A stretch of DNA of 64,000 bases. It comes from Pyxicephalus adspersus. Taxonomy: Eukaryota > Chordata > Amphibia > Anura > Pyxicephalidae. The translations under genes were made by a program, and so were the position numbers. The notes under the pieces were generated by a model. The model did not search any database, was not told the origin of the DNA, and saw only the letters and a list, made by a program, of their open reading frames with translations. Below are positions 1-29,131 of this stretch, one piece after another (positions within the stretch are counted from its first letter, which is position 1; every line of letters begins with the position of its first letter). The stretch covers positions 155,656,326 to 155,720,325 of the forward strand of contig NC_092860.1 in NCBI RefSeq assembly GCF_032062135.1, in the 5' to 3' direction.

Positions 1-26
1 AGTATTTAGGAATCCCCTAGTTGTGA

Positions 27-16806
<16,780 letters not shown>

Positions 16807-17601
16807 ATGAGGAGCCATCAGGAGAAGACTTCACAATCACCCAAATCCCATATAAAATGCTTTTACCATCTGTAGAACTGCTGCTAAAAAATTCTAAAAA
16901 CATCCTAAACTCCATGAAGAGAATTCTAAAGGGTAACAGAGAAACCTTCAGATGTTGTCAGTGGGACATCTGAAGGTCTCGAAGTTTACCACTTGCTGGT
17001 CAAGGTGAAGTTGTAGACGTCACCTTCTTTAATCACATATGTAGAAAAAAACCATAGGAGATTTTCTTGATCCACCATCTGGGGTTTTGACCCAATATTT
17101 TTAGGGTCCAGAAGAACCGATCCCCTTTATCTGATGGTAGCAACACATCTGCTGAAGTTTGGTATCTTTGGTAGGAAATGAAATTGAAGTAGACACATAT
17201 AGCACTGATATATTGATATTACCCAGGTTCTCCCGTGATAGTCTATCTTCTCCAGTCATTGAAGGGCTTTAATAAATCAGCCCAATCGGTAAATCAGCCA
17301 CCAGAAGTTCCTACTGCCACCTGAAATATCAGTTTTTGTGAACCCGCCATTCTAGAATTTCCATATTACAGCTTCTATATCTGGGATGTCTTTCCTTGAT
17401 GGAGAACCATCTTCCATCTTAGTTGGTGGACATGGCGGGCATTCGGACTGTAACGTGTTTGGAAGATGTTCTTACAGGCTGGGACTGAGTAGAACACGCG
17501 TGTACATAACTTCTAATCCTTTCTTTACTTTGTTAGCTGTTGTTGAAATGCTGGCATTCGTATATACTTGCTAGTCAAGTGACACAGTATGGTCTAATAA
17601 A
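16807..17601 (+). promoter_or_regulatory. CPXM1: CPXM1 3' UTR with two candidate polyadenylation signals
   Basis: No further coding potential follows the stop codon. AATAAA occurs at 17271-17276 and again at 17596-17601. The first lies inside a fragment of the hairpin MITE family seen complete at 52293-52525, so the proximal signal would be transposon-derived. Which is used cannot be told from sequence. Confidence 0.55.
17231..17285. mobile_element. Fragment of hairpin MITE in CPXM1 3' UTR
   Basis: The segment gttctcccgtgatagtctat through cttctccagtc and ggctttaataaatcagccc matches the right arm of the hairpin element at 52293-52525. No left arm is found beside it. Confidence 0.75.
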
Positions 17602-17704
17602 ATATTAATTGAGTAGTAATTGTTTGGTTTGTGTTCTACAAGCAAAATGTTTAAGGGCAGGGAATTCATTGACTTTTCCATGGAGCTCCAAGGACCTTCT
17701 ACTG

Positions 17705-19255
17705 GGCCACTAGGGACTGGGCAATATACTTTATTTATGTTTGGGCCAACATACCTCTATTGGGCACCATGACTGGGCAATATACTTCTACTGGTCCACT
17801 ACAACTAGTCACCTTACTTCTATTGGACACCATGACTGGGCAATATACTTCTACTGGTCGACTGGGCAATATACTTCTACTGGTCCACTACAACTAGTCA
17901 CCTTACTTCTATTGGACACCATGACTGGGCAATATACTTCTACTGGTCCACTACGACTAGTCACCTTACCTCTATTGGGCACTATGAATGGGCAAAAAAA
18001 CTTCTACTACGTCACCATAGATAGGCAATATACTTCTACAGGTCCACCATGACTGGGCAGAATAGTAGAAGTATATTACCCAGCTTTGGGGGCCCAGTAA
18101 AAGTATATTGACCAGTCATGTTGGTCCAGTAGAAGTACATTACCCAACTTTTTTTACATAGTAGGTGTATGTTGCCCTGTTATGGTGCCCAGTACAAGTA
18201 TGGTGCCCAATATAGGTATGTTGGCCAGTCATTGTGGACCAGTAGAAGTATATTGCCTATCTATGGTGGCCTAGTAGAAGTTGGCATAATACTTCTACTG
18301 CTCCACCTTGACTGGCCAACAAACCTCTATTGGGCACCATGAATGGGCAATATACTTCTGCTGGGCCACCATTAATGGACATAATAGTAGTAGGATATTG
18401 CCTAGCTATAGTGGGCCAGCATAAGTATATTGTCCACTCATAGTGCCCAATAGGGGTATGTTGGCCAGTCATGGTGGAGCACTTAAAGTATATTGCCCAC
18501 TTCTACTAGGCCACCATGGATGACCAATATACTTCTTATGGTCCACCATGACTGGGCAATATACTTCTGCTGGGCCATCATAAATAGGCAGAATAGTAGA
18601 AGTATATTGCCAAGCTATGGTGGGCCAGTTATGGTGGCCAGTGATGGTGGAGCAGTAAAAGTATAATGCCCTCTTCTACTAGGCCACCATGATTGGCCAA
18701 CATACCTTTAATGACCACCATAACATGACAATATACTTCGAAAGGCCCACCATAGCTAGGCAACGTTCTTCTACTGGTCCACAATGACTGGCCAACATAC
18801 CTATATTGGGCACCATACTTGTACTGGGAACCATAACTGGGCAACATACACCCACTATGTAAAAAAAGTTGGGAAATATACTTCTACTAGACCAATATGA
18901 CTGGGCAATAAACTTCTACTGGGCCGCCACAATTGGGCAAAATAGTAGAAGTATATTACCTAGCTATGGTGGACCTTTAGAAGTAAATTGTTCAGTCATG
19001 GTGTCCAATAGAAGTTTGTTGGCCAGTCATGGTGGACCACTAGAAATATATAACTCACTTCTTCTGAGCCAACATAGATGGGCAATACATTTCTAGTGGC
19101 CCACCATACAGTAGATGGGCAATATACTTTTACTGGTCGACTATGACAGGTCAATATACCTCTATTGGACATTATGACGGAACAATATAGTTGTACTGGA
19201 CCACCATTCCAGGGCACATAACTTGTACTGGGCCACCCTAATTGGGCTAATCTAA
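17705..19255. repeat. Orientation-switching minisatellite downstream of CPXM1
   Basis: Units of roughly 40-45 bp contain gactgggcaatatacttcta and ctggtccaccat. From about 18060 many units appear reverse-complemented (agtagaagtatattgcc), then orientation alternates in blocks to the end of the array. Apparent open frames of 60-100 codons on both strands are repeat translations. Confidence 0.92.
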
Positions 19256-20305
19256 AACTTGCTCCATACCTCCATGCCCATATGCTGAGCTTTCACTAAC
19301 CCTTGTTATCAGTTCCCCTCTGATACTGCTGACAGTACAACAAATCTCAGTACAGTTTCTCTGTACTGTGTTGGTGCTGCTATGGGCACATGATTAACAC
19401 AGAAGATCTAAGAATGTACAACTGTGGCCCATGGTTGGCACTGGGGGTACAACCCTGGCGCACAGTTAGCACAGCAGTTTTAACCCTGACACACAAGTAG
19501 CCCAGGAGGTACAACCTTTTAGTACCAGGATTCGCTGAACTGCTTTGTGACATCACTGAGTGAAAGTTCAGTATAGGTCCATGTGAAAAATACGCCATGG
19601 CATCAGAATAGTAATCTTCACTAAGGTAACAGCAATTTTCATCTCACAGCACTGCCTCCCACCTACTGTAGAAGCACATTTACATAGAGACACACCTAGC
19701 TAACACCCAAACATGAATCTAAGATTGAATGACAAATAGCTGAAAGCAAAGACCATAAATATGGACAGAAGTGAGCTGGATGATCCCTGTAGTCCATCAA
19801 ACAGGAAATTACATGAGCTCTACATTCTTGCTGCAGCTTCTAATGCTTGTTGTATTGAAGTCACAGTCTGTAGGGAAATGGGACAAATCAGTACAGCAGA
19901 GTACTGTCTACAAGCATGAAAAGAGAAAGATAAGTCTGAAATCTGTCCATGAATCCTGGGGCTGGGATAGGGGCAGCGCTATTAGACTCATACCCCACTA
20001 ATACCCCACCATACATTGCATACCGCGGTGCAGATATCCAGCCAGGAGGATAACAATGGCAAACTTTACACCATTATTTCCCCCAGATTCAGTCAACATT
20101 TGTGCAAAATTTGCTTTATTTGATCAAAATCTGTACAATCGCTGTAAATGAGCCGCTTTGTCTGGTGCTGATAAAATGCAGCATGCTGGTAAATATCGGG
20201 ACATTCTTCTGGGATCGGTGACAACTGGAGGACAGACATAGAAAGATGGAGGATATGACAGGAAATATCATCATCTACCTGTGCGCACCTGCAGCAACTC
20301 TTGTC
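19256..20305. other. Intergenic, nothing recognised
   Basis: Between the minisatellite and the next array. Contains only short open frames without domain similarity. Confidence 0.6.
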
Positions 20306-20309
20306 TTAT

Positions 20310-20822
20310 TGTATTCTCACATAGACAGCAGCGCCCCCTGCTGCTATAAAGTATCACAGCGCCATTCTCTGAGTCCTGTGCTGATCTGATAGTCTACCTG
20401 CGCCCCCTGCTGTCATAAAGTATTACAGCGCCATTCTCTGAGTCCTGCGCCGCACTCATAGGCTACCTGCGCCCCCTGCTGTTATAAAGTGTTACAGCGC
20501 CATTCTCTGAGTCTTGTGCTGCACTGATAATCTACCTGCGCCCCCTGCTGTTACAAAGTGTTACTTCAGCGCCAGTCCCTGGGCTCTGTACTGCACTGAC
20601 AGTCTACCGGCGCCCCCTGCTGTTCTTAAAGTGTTACAGCGCTATTCCCTGAGCTCTGTATTCAACTGACAGTCTACCGGCGCCCCCTACTGGTATAAAG
20701 TATTACAGCGCCATTCTTTGCACTGATAGTCTACCGGCGCCCCCTTCTGTTCTTAAAGTATTACAGCCAATTCTGTAAGCTCCGTACCGCACTGACAGTC
20801 AACCAACGCCCCCTGCTGTGCA
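20310..20822. repeat. Minisatellite, about 65-70-bp unit, seven copies
   Basis: Units carry gcgccccctgctgttataaa, gtgttacagcgccattctct and gagtcctgtgctgcactgat. It ends about 60 bp before the presumed first exon of the adjacent NAT8-like gene. Confidence 0.93.
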
Positions 20823-20859
20823 ATTGGTGTAACATCAGATATCCGGTCCTGGCAGCCAT

Positions 20860-20984
20860 GTTTGCAGTTAAATTTTGGTCTTCAATAAAATGGCGCCGTG
20901 TTGTTTATTTAGCTCTAGGGACAGTCTTCTCGAAGGTGCAGCTGTGACGTCAAAGGTTGTGCGCCGGGGACACAGAAGGTGCAG
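20860..20984 (+). promoter_or_regulatory. Candidate promoter/5' UTR exon of the 21.6-kb NAT8-like gene
   Basis: A palindromic cAMP-response-element motif, TGACGTCA, lies at 20945-20952. It is followed by a GC-rich stretch and a good splice donor (gcag|gtgaga, GT at 20985). The coding exon has a strong acceptor immediately before its ATG, so an upstream non-coding exon is expected. Placement here is inference; no TATA box was seen. Confidence 0.4.
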
Positions 20985-21617
20985 GTGAGAGGAGATACTG
21001 GGGGTGAAATAAGCAATTAATATATAGAAGGAACTCAGAGGGGGGAGGGTTGGTATTGGTGTTATGCTATATGGTATTTGTATATAATTATCAGCACGGT
21101 GCAGGTTGGGGGACATGGATTCATTTACAGGGAAGCCCTGCCATAAGGGGGCATAGGAGAGTGTAGGGGGGACCCTGCCCTTAGTGATAAGCACAAGTCT
21201 CTTCCCTGAGGGGCTAGGGGGGGGCCCTTGTGTTGTTGGTGCTGTGGTGCACGGGGGGCCCTTGTTTTATTGGCGTTGTGGTGCACAGGGGGCTTTCATT
21301 TGATCCAAAGCTTGTCGAGCCACAAAATAGAGGAGATCACCTCCATGCTTCACAATATGGATGCCATGCTTCTCTCACAGGCATTGTCTGCTCACCTCTA
21401 AACATGGCCTTTCTAGTTGAGCTTCAGGCTCATACCTCTATAACAATTTGTTTGAAAGGTTCTGGTTGGTGTACTGTGAGCAGGTTGTGGGTTCAGGTTG
21501 ATGGTGGTGATCTGGCAGGAATGGGTATTTATCATATTTTTCCAGGGGACAGCACATGTACCCTAAAGTCACACACATGTCTAACCATATTCTTCTGTTT
21601 CCCCTCACCCACCAGAC

Positions 21618-22283
21618 ATGGCGGAGTATAAAATCCGGGACTATCGAGATTCGGACTATGAGGTGGTCCGGGAGCTGTTCTCTCACGGAATGAGTGAATA
21701 CGTCCCCAGTGTCTGCATCCACATCCTCAAACAGCCCTGGGTCCTCTTCGTCTTGACCTGCACCTTCCTAATCCTTCTCTGCAGCGCCAAATCCTTCATC
21801 TTACCCATTATGGCCGTCACCCTTCTTCTGGCATTGGGACGCCAGATCCTGGGTTACTGCTGGTCAATGTACATAGACCATTGCCTGAATGAGGACCTGA
21901 GGGACATCCAGAAGACATACATGGAGGCTCAAGGTTGCCATTTCTGGGTGGCTGACGCTGAGGACAGCATCGTGGGAACCGTCGCCGTGAAGCCTTCGGA
22001 TGAGAACCCAGAGGAATTAATTCTAAAGCGAATGTCGGTTAGGAAAGACTTCAGAGGGCTCGGCATTGGCAAAGCCTTATCACGAGAGGTGATCAGCTTT
22101 GCCAGACGAGGGCGCTACAAGGCCGTTATCCTCAACACGCTGATGGTCCAGGTGGAAGCCAAAAATATGTACGAGAGCGTGGGTTTCAAAAAGTACCTGG
22201 AGTATGTAATGCCCACCATATATGGAAAGCTGATCAACTTTACCATCTCCAAGTATCGCTACGACATCTTACCAGGGAGCTAG
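21618..22283 (+). CDS. NAT8/camello-type N-acetyltransferase, intact copy 1
   Basis: A 221-residue single coding exon starting MAEYKIRDYRDSDYEVVREL. The hydrophobic stretches at about residues 40-57 and 60-80 are the membrane hairpin typical of NAT8 proteins. The GNAT acetyl-CoA-binding motif is at 138-154 (RMSVRKDFRGLGIGKAL; R146-G-L-G-I-G151), followed by VILNTLMVQVEAKNMYESVG. NAT8 enzymes are ER-membrane acetyltransferases (cysteine S-conjugates or lysines, depending on paralog); Xenopus camello is in this family. The substrate here cannot be told. Acceptor ctcacccaccag lies two bases before the ATG, indicating a 5' UTR intron; AATAAA is at 22594. It is the most divergent of the five copies in the window. 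No lesions are seen. Confidence 0.92.
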   Translation: MAEYKIRDYRDSDYEVVRELFSHGMSEYVPSVCIHILKQPWVLFVLTCTFLILLCSAKSFILPIMAVTLLLALGRQILGYCWSMYIDHCLNEDLRDIQKTYMEAQGCHFWVADAEDSIVGTVAVKPSDENPEELILKRMSVRKDFRGLGIGKALSREVISFARRGRYKAVILNTLMVQVEAKNMYESVGFKKYLEYVMPTIYGKLINFTISKYRYDILPGS

Positions 22284-22593
22284 AGACCAAGGGACCAAGG
22301 ACTATCCTTACCTGTAACTCAGGGTACCAGCGACCGCTATGACCATAGCCTGACTGATTGGTCACCACCGCAGGGTTTGATTTCTGGATTATATTGTCTA
22401 TGTTTGCCAGATTTTTTAAGTAGACCTGTTGCATGTTCAGAGTGGAAGTATGAGGGGTACCAGCGCTGCCATGTTAGAATTCCTTATGTCTATATTCATT
22501 CCAGGGCTGTGAAATCAGTGTTGGAACCTCAACCGGGAACCAGCATTTTTAAAAATATTTAATAATGGCCGCCCTCATTTCTTACTGGGTGTC

Positions 22594-22599
22594 AATAAA
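22594..22599 (+). promoter_or_regulatory. Polyadenylation signal of the 21.6-kb NAT8-like gene
   Basis: AATAAA about 310 bp after the stop codon. The context gtgtcaataaacccaaaat is matched downstream of the pseudogene at 29.1 kb (gttcaataaacccaat), suggesting a shared ancestral 3' UTR. Confidence 0.65.
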
Positions 22600-22619
22600 C
22601 CCAAAATTTCCATGTTAGA

Positions 22620-23430
22620 TATGCCGAAAAAATAATTGATTACATGCACCTCTTTTGTAACAAGTACCTGGGGATCCTGCCAGCTACTTCCTGGTGGCAA
22701 TGCTGCGTAGGCTGATCCTGTCTGTGCTTTGTTGCCACACTTAAACTCATGCTTCTTCCATGCTTCTGTTCCCTGTCATTTCCTTCATATCCAGGAAAGG
22801 AATCGCATGACCTGAGTAACAACATCTAAAGGACCTTTGCTAATGAAGCCTTACAATTGAGGGATGGATTGATTAGTGTTCATCTTCCTACTCCTGGGTG
22901 GAGCTCACCTCATGTATTATTGCCGTCAACAGAAATGAAATGAAATCTACAAAGGGTTCACAATAAACAGCTGAGCTTCTAAGTCTTAGAGGTAAAGGCA
23001 GATCAGATTTTTTTTTTTCAAAAATACTGAGTTGGAGCTTCCTATCTACATGTGGAACAATTGATAAGGACAACATGTGGGTGTTGTTGGTTTGGCATTC
23101 TGTGTTCTGGGTGGGTCCTGGGGCTACTAAAATAAGTAAAAATCTGGCAAGTAGAGACATCCATGACCCGGATGTGGGAGACATTGGTTATGGTTACTCG
23201 CTCTGATCTTTGCGGCACTTCTGTGTTTGTTTTTGCTATGATGTCTTTACTGAGCTGTAAATAGAAATGATCTTTGCTTCTTTTTTTTAATGACTCCTTT
23301 ATTCTGTGATTAAAGACGTAGAACATTCTGTGTCTCTTGTGTGAGTGGTATGGAGAAGGAAGCTGGAGAATTTACATCAGTCCCTTACTCATCATTCATT
23401 TGTTCTTTCTATTAATGTCCAGCCTGTGTT
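22620..23430. other. Intergenic, nothing recognised
   Basis: No supported gene or repeat. Confidence 0.55.
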
Positions 23431-24056
23431 CCCTAGGACGGGCATAAAAATCAGTCCCTGATCACCCGTCACTCCCTACTGTCCAAAGTCTTCACCACAG
23501 GCCCCAGGATGACCATTGACATCACTCCCTTATTCCTAATCCATCAACCCAATCCCTAATGTTCAGTCCACAGTCCCTAGGATAGCTGTACTTAATAATA
23601 CCTTACTCTTCTTCATCTATCAGTCCAATCCTTACTGTCTAATGAACTTTCCATGGTCTCTAAGATTGCCATAGACATCACCACTTTGCTCTTCATCCAT
23701 CAGTCCCATCCCTAATGTTCACTCCACAGTCCCATCTTTACTGTCCCATGTCCTTCCCATGGTTCCTAAGATAACCATAGACATTACCACCTTACTCTTC
23801 AGTCCAATCCTGAATGTCCAATGTCCTTTCCACAGTCCCTTGCATGGCCTTGTGCATCAATACACTACATAAGTCCAGTCCTTACCATCCAATGTCCTCT
23901 TCACAGTCCCTGGAATTGCCAAACAAATCAGTCATATAGTCATTTTTCTGTCATTACTATTGAATGGCCTCCCAATGTTCCCTGGAACAGACACGCCCAT
24001 CATTCCCTTATCATCCATCAATGTCCTTACTCTCATTTCTACCCCAAAATCCCAGC
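23430..24056. repeat. Degenerate tandem array, left part
   Basis: Repeated phrases catcagtccaatccttactg, tccaatgtcctttccac and agtccctaggatagcc recur at 70-90-bp spacing. The same array resumes at 26250, beyond the LINE relic, so the LINE split it. Confidence 0.82.
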
Positions 24057-26245
24057 TGACAGGCAGCATGAGACCTTATCCAGGACTGAGGGACACAGGT
24101 CAGGGGGGGACAGATAGATTTGAGTGTCATCAGCATACAAATGTAAGCCAAAGGAGGATATGAGACTACAGAGAGAGGAGGTGTACAGAGAAAAGAGAAC
24201 TGGTCCAAGGACTGACCCTTGGGGAACACCAACATGGAGGAGAGTGGGTGAGGGGGAATTACCATGGAAAGAAACTTGAAAGGAGCGGTCAAACAGATAG
24301 GAAGCAAACCAAGAGAGAGCAATGTCACTGATACCAATGGAGCCATGATTTGTATTAGAAGAGGGAGATAACAGTGTCAGAGGAAAGGAGAAGGAGCAGG
24401 GAAAAGTTGCCTTGAGACTTAGCTCTGATGAGGACATTGGACACTTTAGTAAGGGCTGTTTCGGTGGAATGGGCAGCTCAGCAGACTGTAGAGGGTCAAG
24501 GAGAGAGTTGGTGCTCAGGTAATGGGGGAGTGTTTTATAGACAAGGCGCTACAGAAGTTTGGTAACATAAGAAAGCTAGGACAGTAGCTAGAAGGTAGGG
24601 AGGGGTCTAGTGAGGGTTTGGTGTGATTGTTGTGCCAGGGTTGGGGGTTGGCAGGACAGGGGTAGCAGAAGGTGGCAGGGGCAACTTTATCTAGAGCCAA
24701 AGAAAGAGTGTAATTGAATTGAATGGCAGCTTCATCTGGGGAGTTGATTTTGGAGAGAGCGGGGGTTAGGGACGTAAGGTAGTTAAAGAAAAGGTTGTGG
24801 TCAAGGTTACGGATATCTCTCTGCCATTGACCAGATCTAGGATGTGGCGAAGGGGTTTCAAGAGTTAGATAGGTTAAAGGTGATAAGGTTGTGGTCAGAA
24901 AGGGGAAATGGTGAGTTGTCAAGGTGGGTGAGGTTGCAGAATTCGGAAAATACCAGGTTTAAATGTGTGTCTGGCGATTTGTGTGGCACTGTTTATGATC
25001 TGTGTCCAAAGGAGGAGGTAATGGAGAGCATTTTGGCTAGGAACGATTGTTGGAGTAATCCACTGCAACCTGCGTGGGAGCCAAGAGGCAAAGTTATCTA
25101 AAAATTGTGAAACAGGGCTGGGGGGGACATAGAGTACAACAACAATGAGGGGTAGGAGGCAGAAAGGACTGACAGAGTAAACTGCAAAAGAGGTAAAAAT
25201 TACAGAGGGTGGGGTAGGAAGGGTTCTGTATGTACAGTTCGGCGGGGATTATGAGACCCACACCACCATCTACTCTGTTGCCAGGCCTAGGGGTATGAGT
25301 GAAGTGCAGGCCTCCATAGGAGAGAGCAGAGGCAGAGTCAGAGGAGGAAAGCCAAGTTTGTGAGAGCCAGAAAGTTCAGAGATTTAGAGAGAAGAAGGTT
25401 GTGTATGGAGGTTAGTTTATTGCCAACAGATCTGGCATTGTATCGACCTGAGAAAGGAGGTAACTTATTGTTTTTTGTGAATGGGTATAAGGTTATGAGG
25501 AGGTATCATTGTAAAAGTGTAGGGAGAAGGGTGGATGTGGGGGACCAGCAAGTAGCAGTAAAGCAGAAAATTGCAGAAGTACAGACAAAGAAAGCAGGAT
25601 AGTGAAGGAGTTGACCAACTGGGGAGGAGGAGAGGGAAAAGAGCCAACAAAGTGAGTACAGGGTGAATGATACATTCTAACAGATATGGTAAATCACAGT
25701 ACAGTACATTATACAATGTGGCAAACTGAAGTTTATGTGAGCGGCAGCTGTAATATAAGTTGTAGTGAGGCTTGTTGAGTTCCAGGTGATGGATAAGAAG
25801 TGGGATAGCTGTTCAAGATGGCAGCAGGTTCTGTTGGAATCCAGGGGGATAGTTAATGATGAATCAGTCCATAGGGCTCAGATGGAAATTGCAGACAGTA
25901 ATGGGGTGTCCAAGTCCTGGTTTCATTCCCTGGATTAATTTGCACGTTACCAGGGTCGCACGTGACCTTGCCTGATGTTTATATAGTTCTTTGATGTTTA
26001 AAAGTTCTTTGGGCCTTGATTATGGATAGACTGACGAAAGTAACAAGGAATTTGGGATATCAATTGAACCTGGGTAGGGGGGGGGTTGGCAGGGCAATAA
26101 ATATCAATTAGCACTAAACTGGAACAAATGGATATTGAACAGATAATGGCCAAATTCAAATTTGTGCAATGAGTTTTGGATTGTAGTTCAACAGAAATGG
26201 ATACAATAGTTTGTGAAGGCAGTCCTAATGGGTGACATACCATAG
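24057..26245 (-). mobile_element. L2-clade LINE relic, 5' part retained
   Basis: On the minus strand, 24437-24039 encodes a reverse transcriptase segment with GVPQGSVLGPVLFSLY and LYADDTQIYLS (the YADD catalytic box). 24922-24515 matches the region between endonuclease and RT, and 25440-24900 holds decayed endonuclease-like sequence (phrases such as YNARSVGNKLTSIHNLL and DHNLITF). The rest to about 26245 would be 5' UTR. Frames are broken between these blocks, so it is inactive. The RT ends soon after YADD and no LINE 3' tail follows, the reverse of ordinary 5' truncation. Confidence 0.85.
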
Positions 26246-26249
26246 ACAA

Positions 26250-26650
26250 TCAGTTTTGGATTATTATCCAATGTCCTATCCACAGAACCTTGGATAGCCT
26301 CACACATCAGGCATTCACTTATTATCCATCATCCCTATGTTCACCCCAAAATCCCATAAGATGAATGTACATCAGTCCCTGGGTGCCCCTGCACACTATT
26401 CCCTTTATTTATGAGTCCTTACCATCCAAAATCCTCTTCACAGTCCTAAAGATTTCCATTTGCAAAAATACCTTTCTCTTCATCAGTCCAATGTTCTTTC
26501 TATGGTCTCTAGGATAGCTTTATAAATCAATACCTTATTCTTCATCAATGCACTCCATACTATTCAGTGTCCTCTCCATGGTCCCTCAGATAGCCATATG
26601 CAATAATACCTTACTCTTCATCCATCAGTCCAGTTCTTACTTTCATAAAG
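26250..26650. repeat. Degenerate tandem array, right part
   Basis: Resumes the phrases of 23430-24056 (atccaatgtcctatccacag, catcagtccctgggtgcccc, ttactcttcatccatcagtc). Both sides of the LINE carry caccccaaaatccca or taccccaaaatcccag near the break. Confidence 0.8.
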
Positions 26651-26755
26651 TCAACGCAACATGTTCAAATATATATACAGTAGATTTCCTGTGCCCATTT
26701 AAAACAGCATGGGATAGGGATTGATGAATCTAGGCAAATTGCAACTTGTCACACT

Positions 26756-27500
26756 TCACACCTCTTCCTCACTAAAGCGCAGGCATCTCTCTCCTGCGCA
26801 TGCGGGCAGTTCTGACTCTGGCTGTGCCTCTGCTCCCAAGTTATATCAGTTTCTCCCAATCCGCTGGCCAATCAGGAAATAGCCTCCTAATCACCCCTGG
26901 CTATTTAGCTAGCTCAGAAACAGTGCTCACTGACTCACTGTTCATGCAACTAGTTCTCCAGCTTCTTCTGAGCCCCTAGCTTCTGAGCTAGTTCCTGTAC
27001 ACATGTTGGCTAATCCAGTGTTTCCTCTGTCAAGCCCTTGTTGCCCAGTCTTGTTTCCTAATCAATTCCCTTGTACTGTCCCAGTGTCTCTCCCCTTCTG
27101 TGGATGTCCCTGCGTCACCTGTACCTCCTGTTTGCTTCCAGTGTCTCCTGTGTTCCCTGTGTCTGCAGTGGCCCCTGTGTCACTGGTGACTGTTTCCTGG
27201 TATTTGACCCCTGGCTTCTGACCTGACCTCTCTTGCTTGCTACCTGCCCTGACCCCGGCCTTCCTTGACCATTTTTCTGCCTTGTGATTTGGTTACGTGT
27301 ATCATCCTGCCCACCTTGGTATGCCCAAGGACTGAACCTGGCAGTAACCAGTAATGCAACATCCTCACCACTAGAGGCTCTGGAGAAGACCTTGTTGCCA
27401 CTTAGACTCTGCCCCTTGCCCCTTCCCAGAGCCCACACCACTTTTGTTCAAGCTGTAGCGCCCCCTAGTGGCAAACGGGCTTAGTGGGAATTTGTAAATA
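26756..27500 (+). repeat. Interspersed repeat, family R (copy 1)
   Basis: Shares ggccaatcaggaaatagcc...tttagctagctcag with 47549-47872, and gcaacatcctcacc(a/t)ctag plus aggctctgg with 55240-55640. The stop-poor pyrimidine-rich body (ccctgtgtcacctgt...) gives spurious open frames. Could be a solo LTR or other long repeat; no terminal structure was established. Confidence 0.75.
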
Positions 27501-27504
27501 TACT

Positions 27505-29100
27505 TGATTGAGACCTTAAAACCAAAACCCCTGTTCTCTGTCTTTCTATTCCATTTTTATTTTTTTATATATCTAAGGGGGGGCCAAACCATATATGACA
27601 CTCATTAGGCAGTAGTTTGTGACTCCTAATATATATGATATTGTTTATTCCTCAGTCCTTACTGTCAACATCCAGCCTAGAAAACCAATCATTGCAGCCA
27701 ATTATATCTAAAAACATCAACAGATATGATTGCTTTAAGTTCAGCAAAATTACAGTCCAAAACAGCTCAACCAGGCGGGCCTGTGGAACCCCAGGCTTCT
27801 TCCACAGATTGTTAGGGGTCCCTTGAACTGTGACCGGGTGACCCCCCTTTGATAACGCCTGCATGCTTCTGAGGCCAAAGCCATGTGGTAGAGACAGCTG
27901 CATGGCTCCAAGGATCTTTGTTGGCATTCTTTCTATTGGCCACCAGTGTAGGGTTTTTTCCCCACTGACCCCAAATAAATTGACCGGAGTATAATTTCAA
28001 GGATCCCTAAGGGACAAACAGGTTGAGAAAAGCTTTTCCAATGGATATTACCAGCCAGAAGTCCACAAGGGCAGCTATTATTTGTATATTATAATGCACC
28101 ATCTTCTAGATGTCCACCACTGTTTGCACTTTACTGACGCACCTAAGCCCCAAACCTCATAGGTGGTAGCTTGTGAACTGGATGTAGAGCGGGCAGTTAC
28201 ACATTGCAACCTTTACCTCCAACCAGAGAGTGCTGGATGAAGCTTTAAGCAATAATAATAAATATAATAATAATCAGTAACTTGCTTCTGCAAGGCAAAT
28301 AGCAATGCATTGTTAATGCTGATGAAATTGTTAATGTGGCAGGCAACTCCATGTACAGCTAACTGTGGCACCCCATTCACCCCATTTCATTCCCCATATT
28401 GGCACTACATGTTCAGTAAAGGCTGCAAGAAACAAGTAAGCATTTGACATTTTACAGCACAGTTCAGGTTATTTAATTTACAATGTTAATATGCAGTCAC
28501 CCCTCACCTTCTAAGCCCCCATGTTATATATGTGTGTGTGCTACTTGGATATGGGCACAGACATCTTTATCGCTATTACACAGGTTGGAGACCCCTGTGT
28601 CTATTTGCCCCATGATGGCAATATATGTCCAGTAGAATATACCATAGGCAAATAAGTATTTGATATTTTGTAAGTAAAAATTAGGGACTAGACAGAGTGG
28701 AGCCACTTTGATGCCAAATTGAACATATAATGCAATATCTGCAAACAGAAAACCCTATTTTTATCAAAAAGTTTGCTAGAAGTATATAAGGGTGCATTGC
28801 ACTCTGCAGTCCCCTAATGCAATTTTTAAAGGCAGAAAGTTTTATTGAATTGTAGGTGAAGCCATGCATGAAATACCATGTGGGGGTAAAAGTAGTAGAG
28901 GATCCTGGACTGAATTGCCAAGGCATAGTTTTTGTCAATGTTGGTCCTTGACAAGGTCTTTCCCTTTGCATGGTGACTACATTCTTTTTATTAACTCCTA
29001 ACTAAAAATTAATATTTCTGCTTTCCATAGATAGATTTATTGTTCTGCTAAGCTGATGCCTGACCTCTGATACTAAAATATAAGAGCCATGTGTCTCACA
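27505..29100. other. Intergenic, nothing recognised
   Basis: Contains a small AT-rich taa-repeat near 28250. No coding similarity. Confidence 0.55.
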
Positions 29101-29131
29101 TTTTGATTACTTATTTCCCTACGGAGTGTTA

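Noticed and set aside
17741..19217. Open frames with repeated GHHDW and YFYW phrases
   Set aside because: Translations of the orientation-switching minisatellite.
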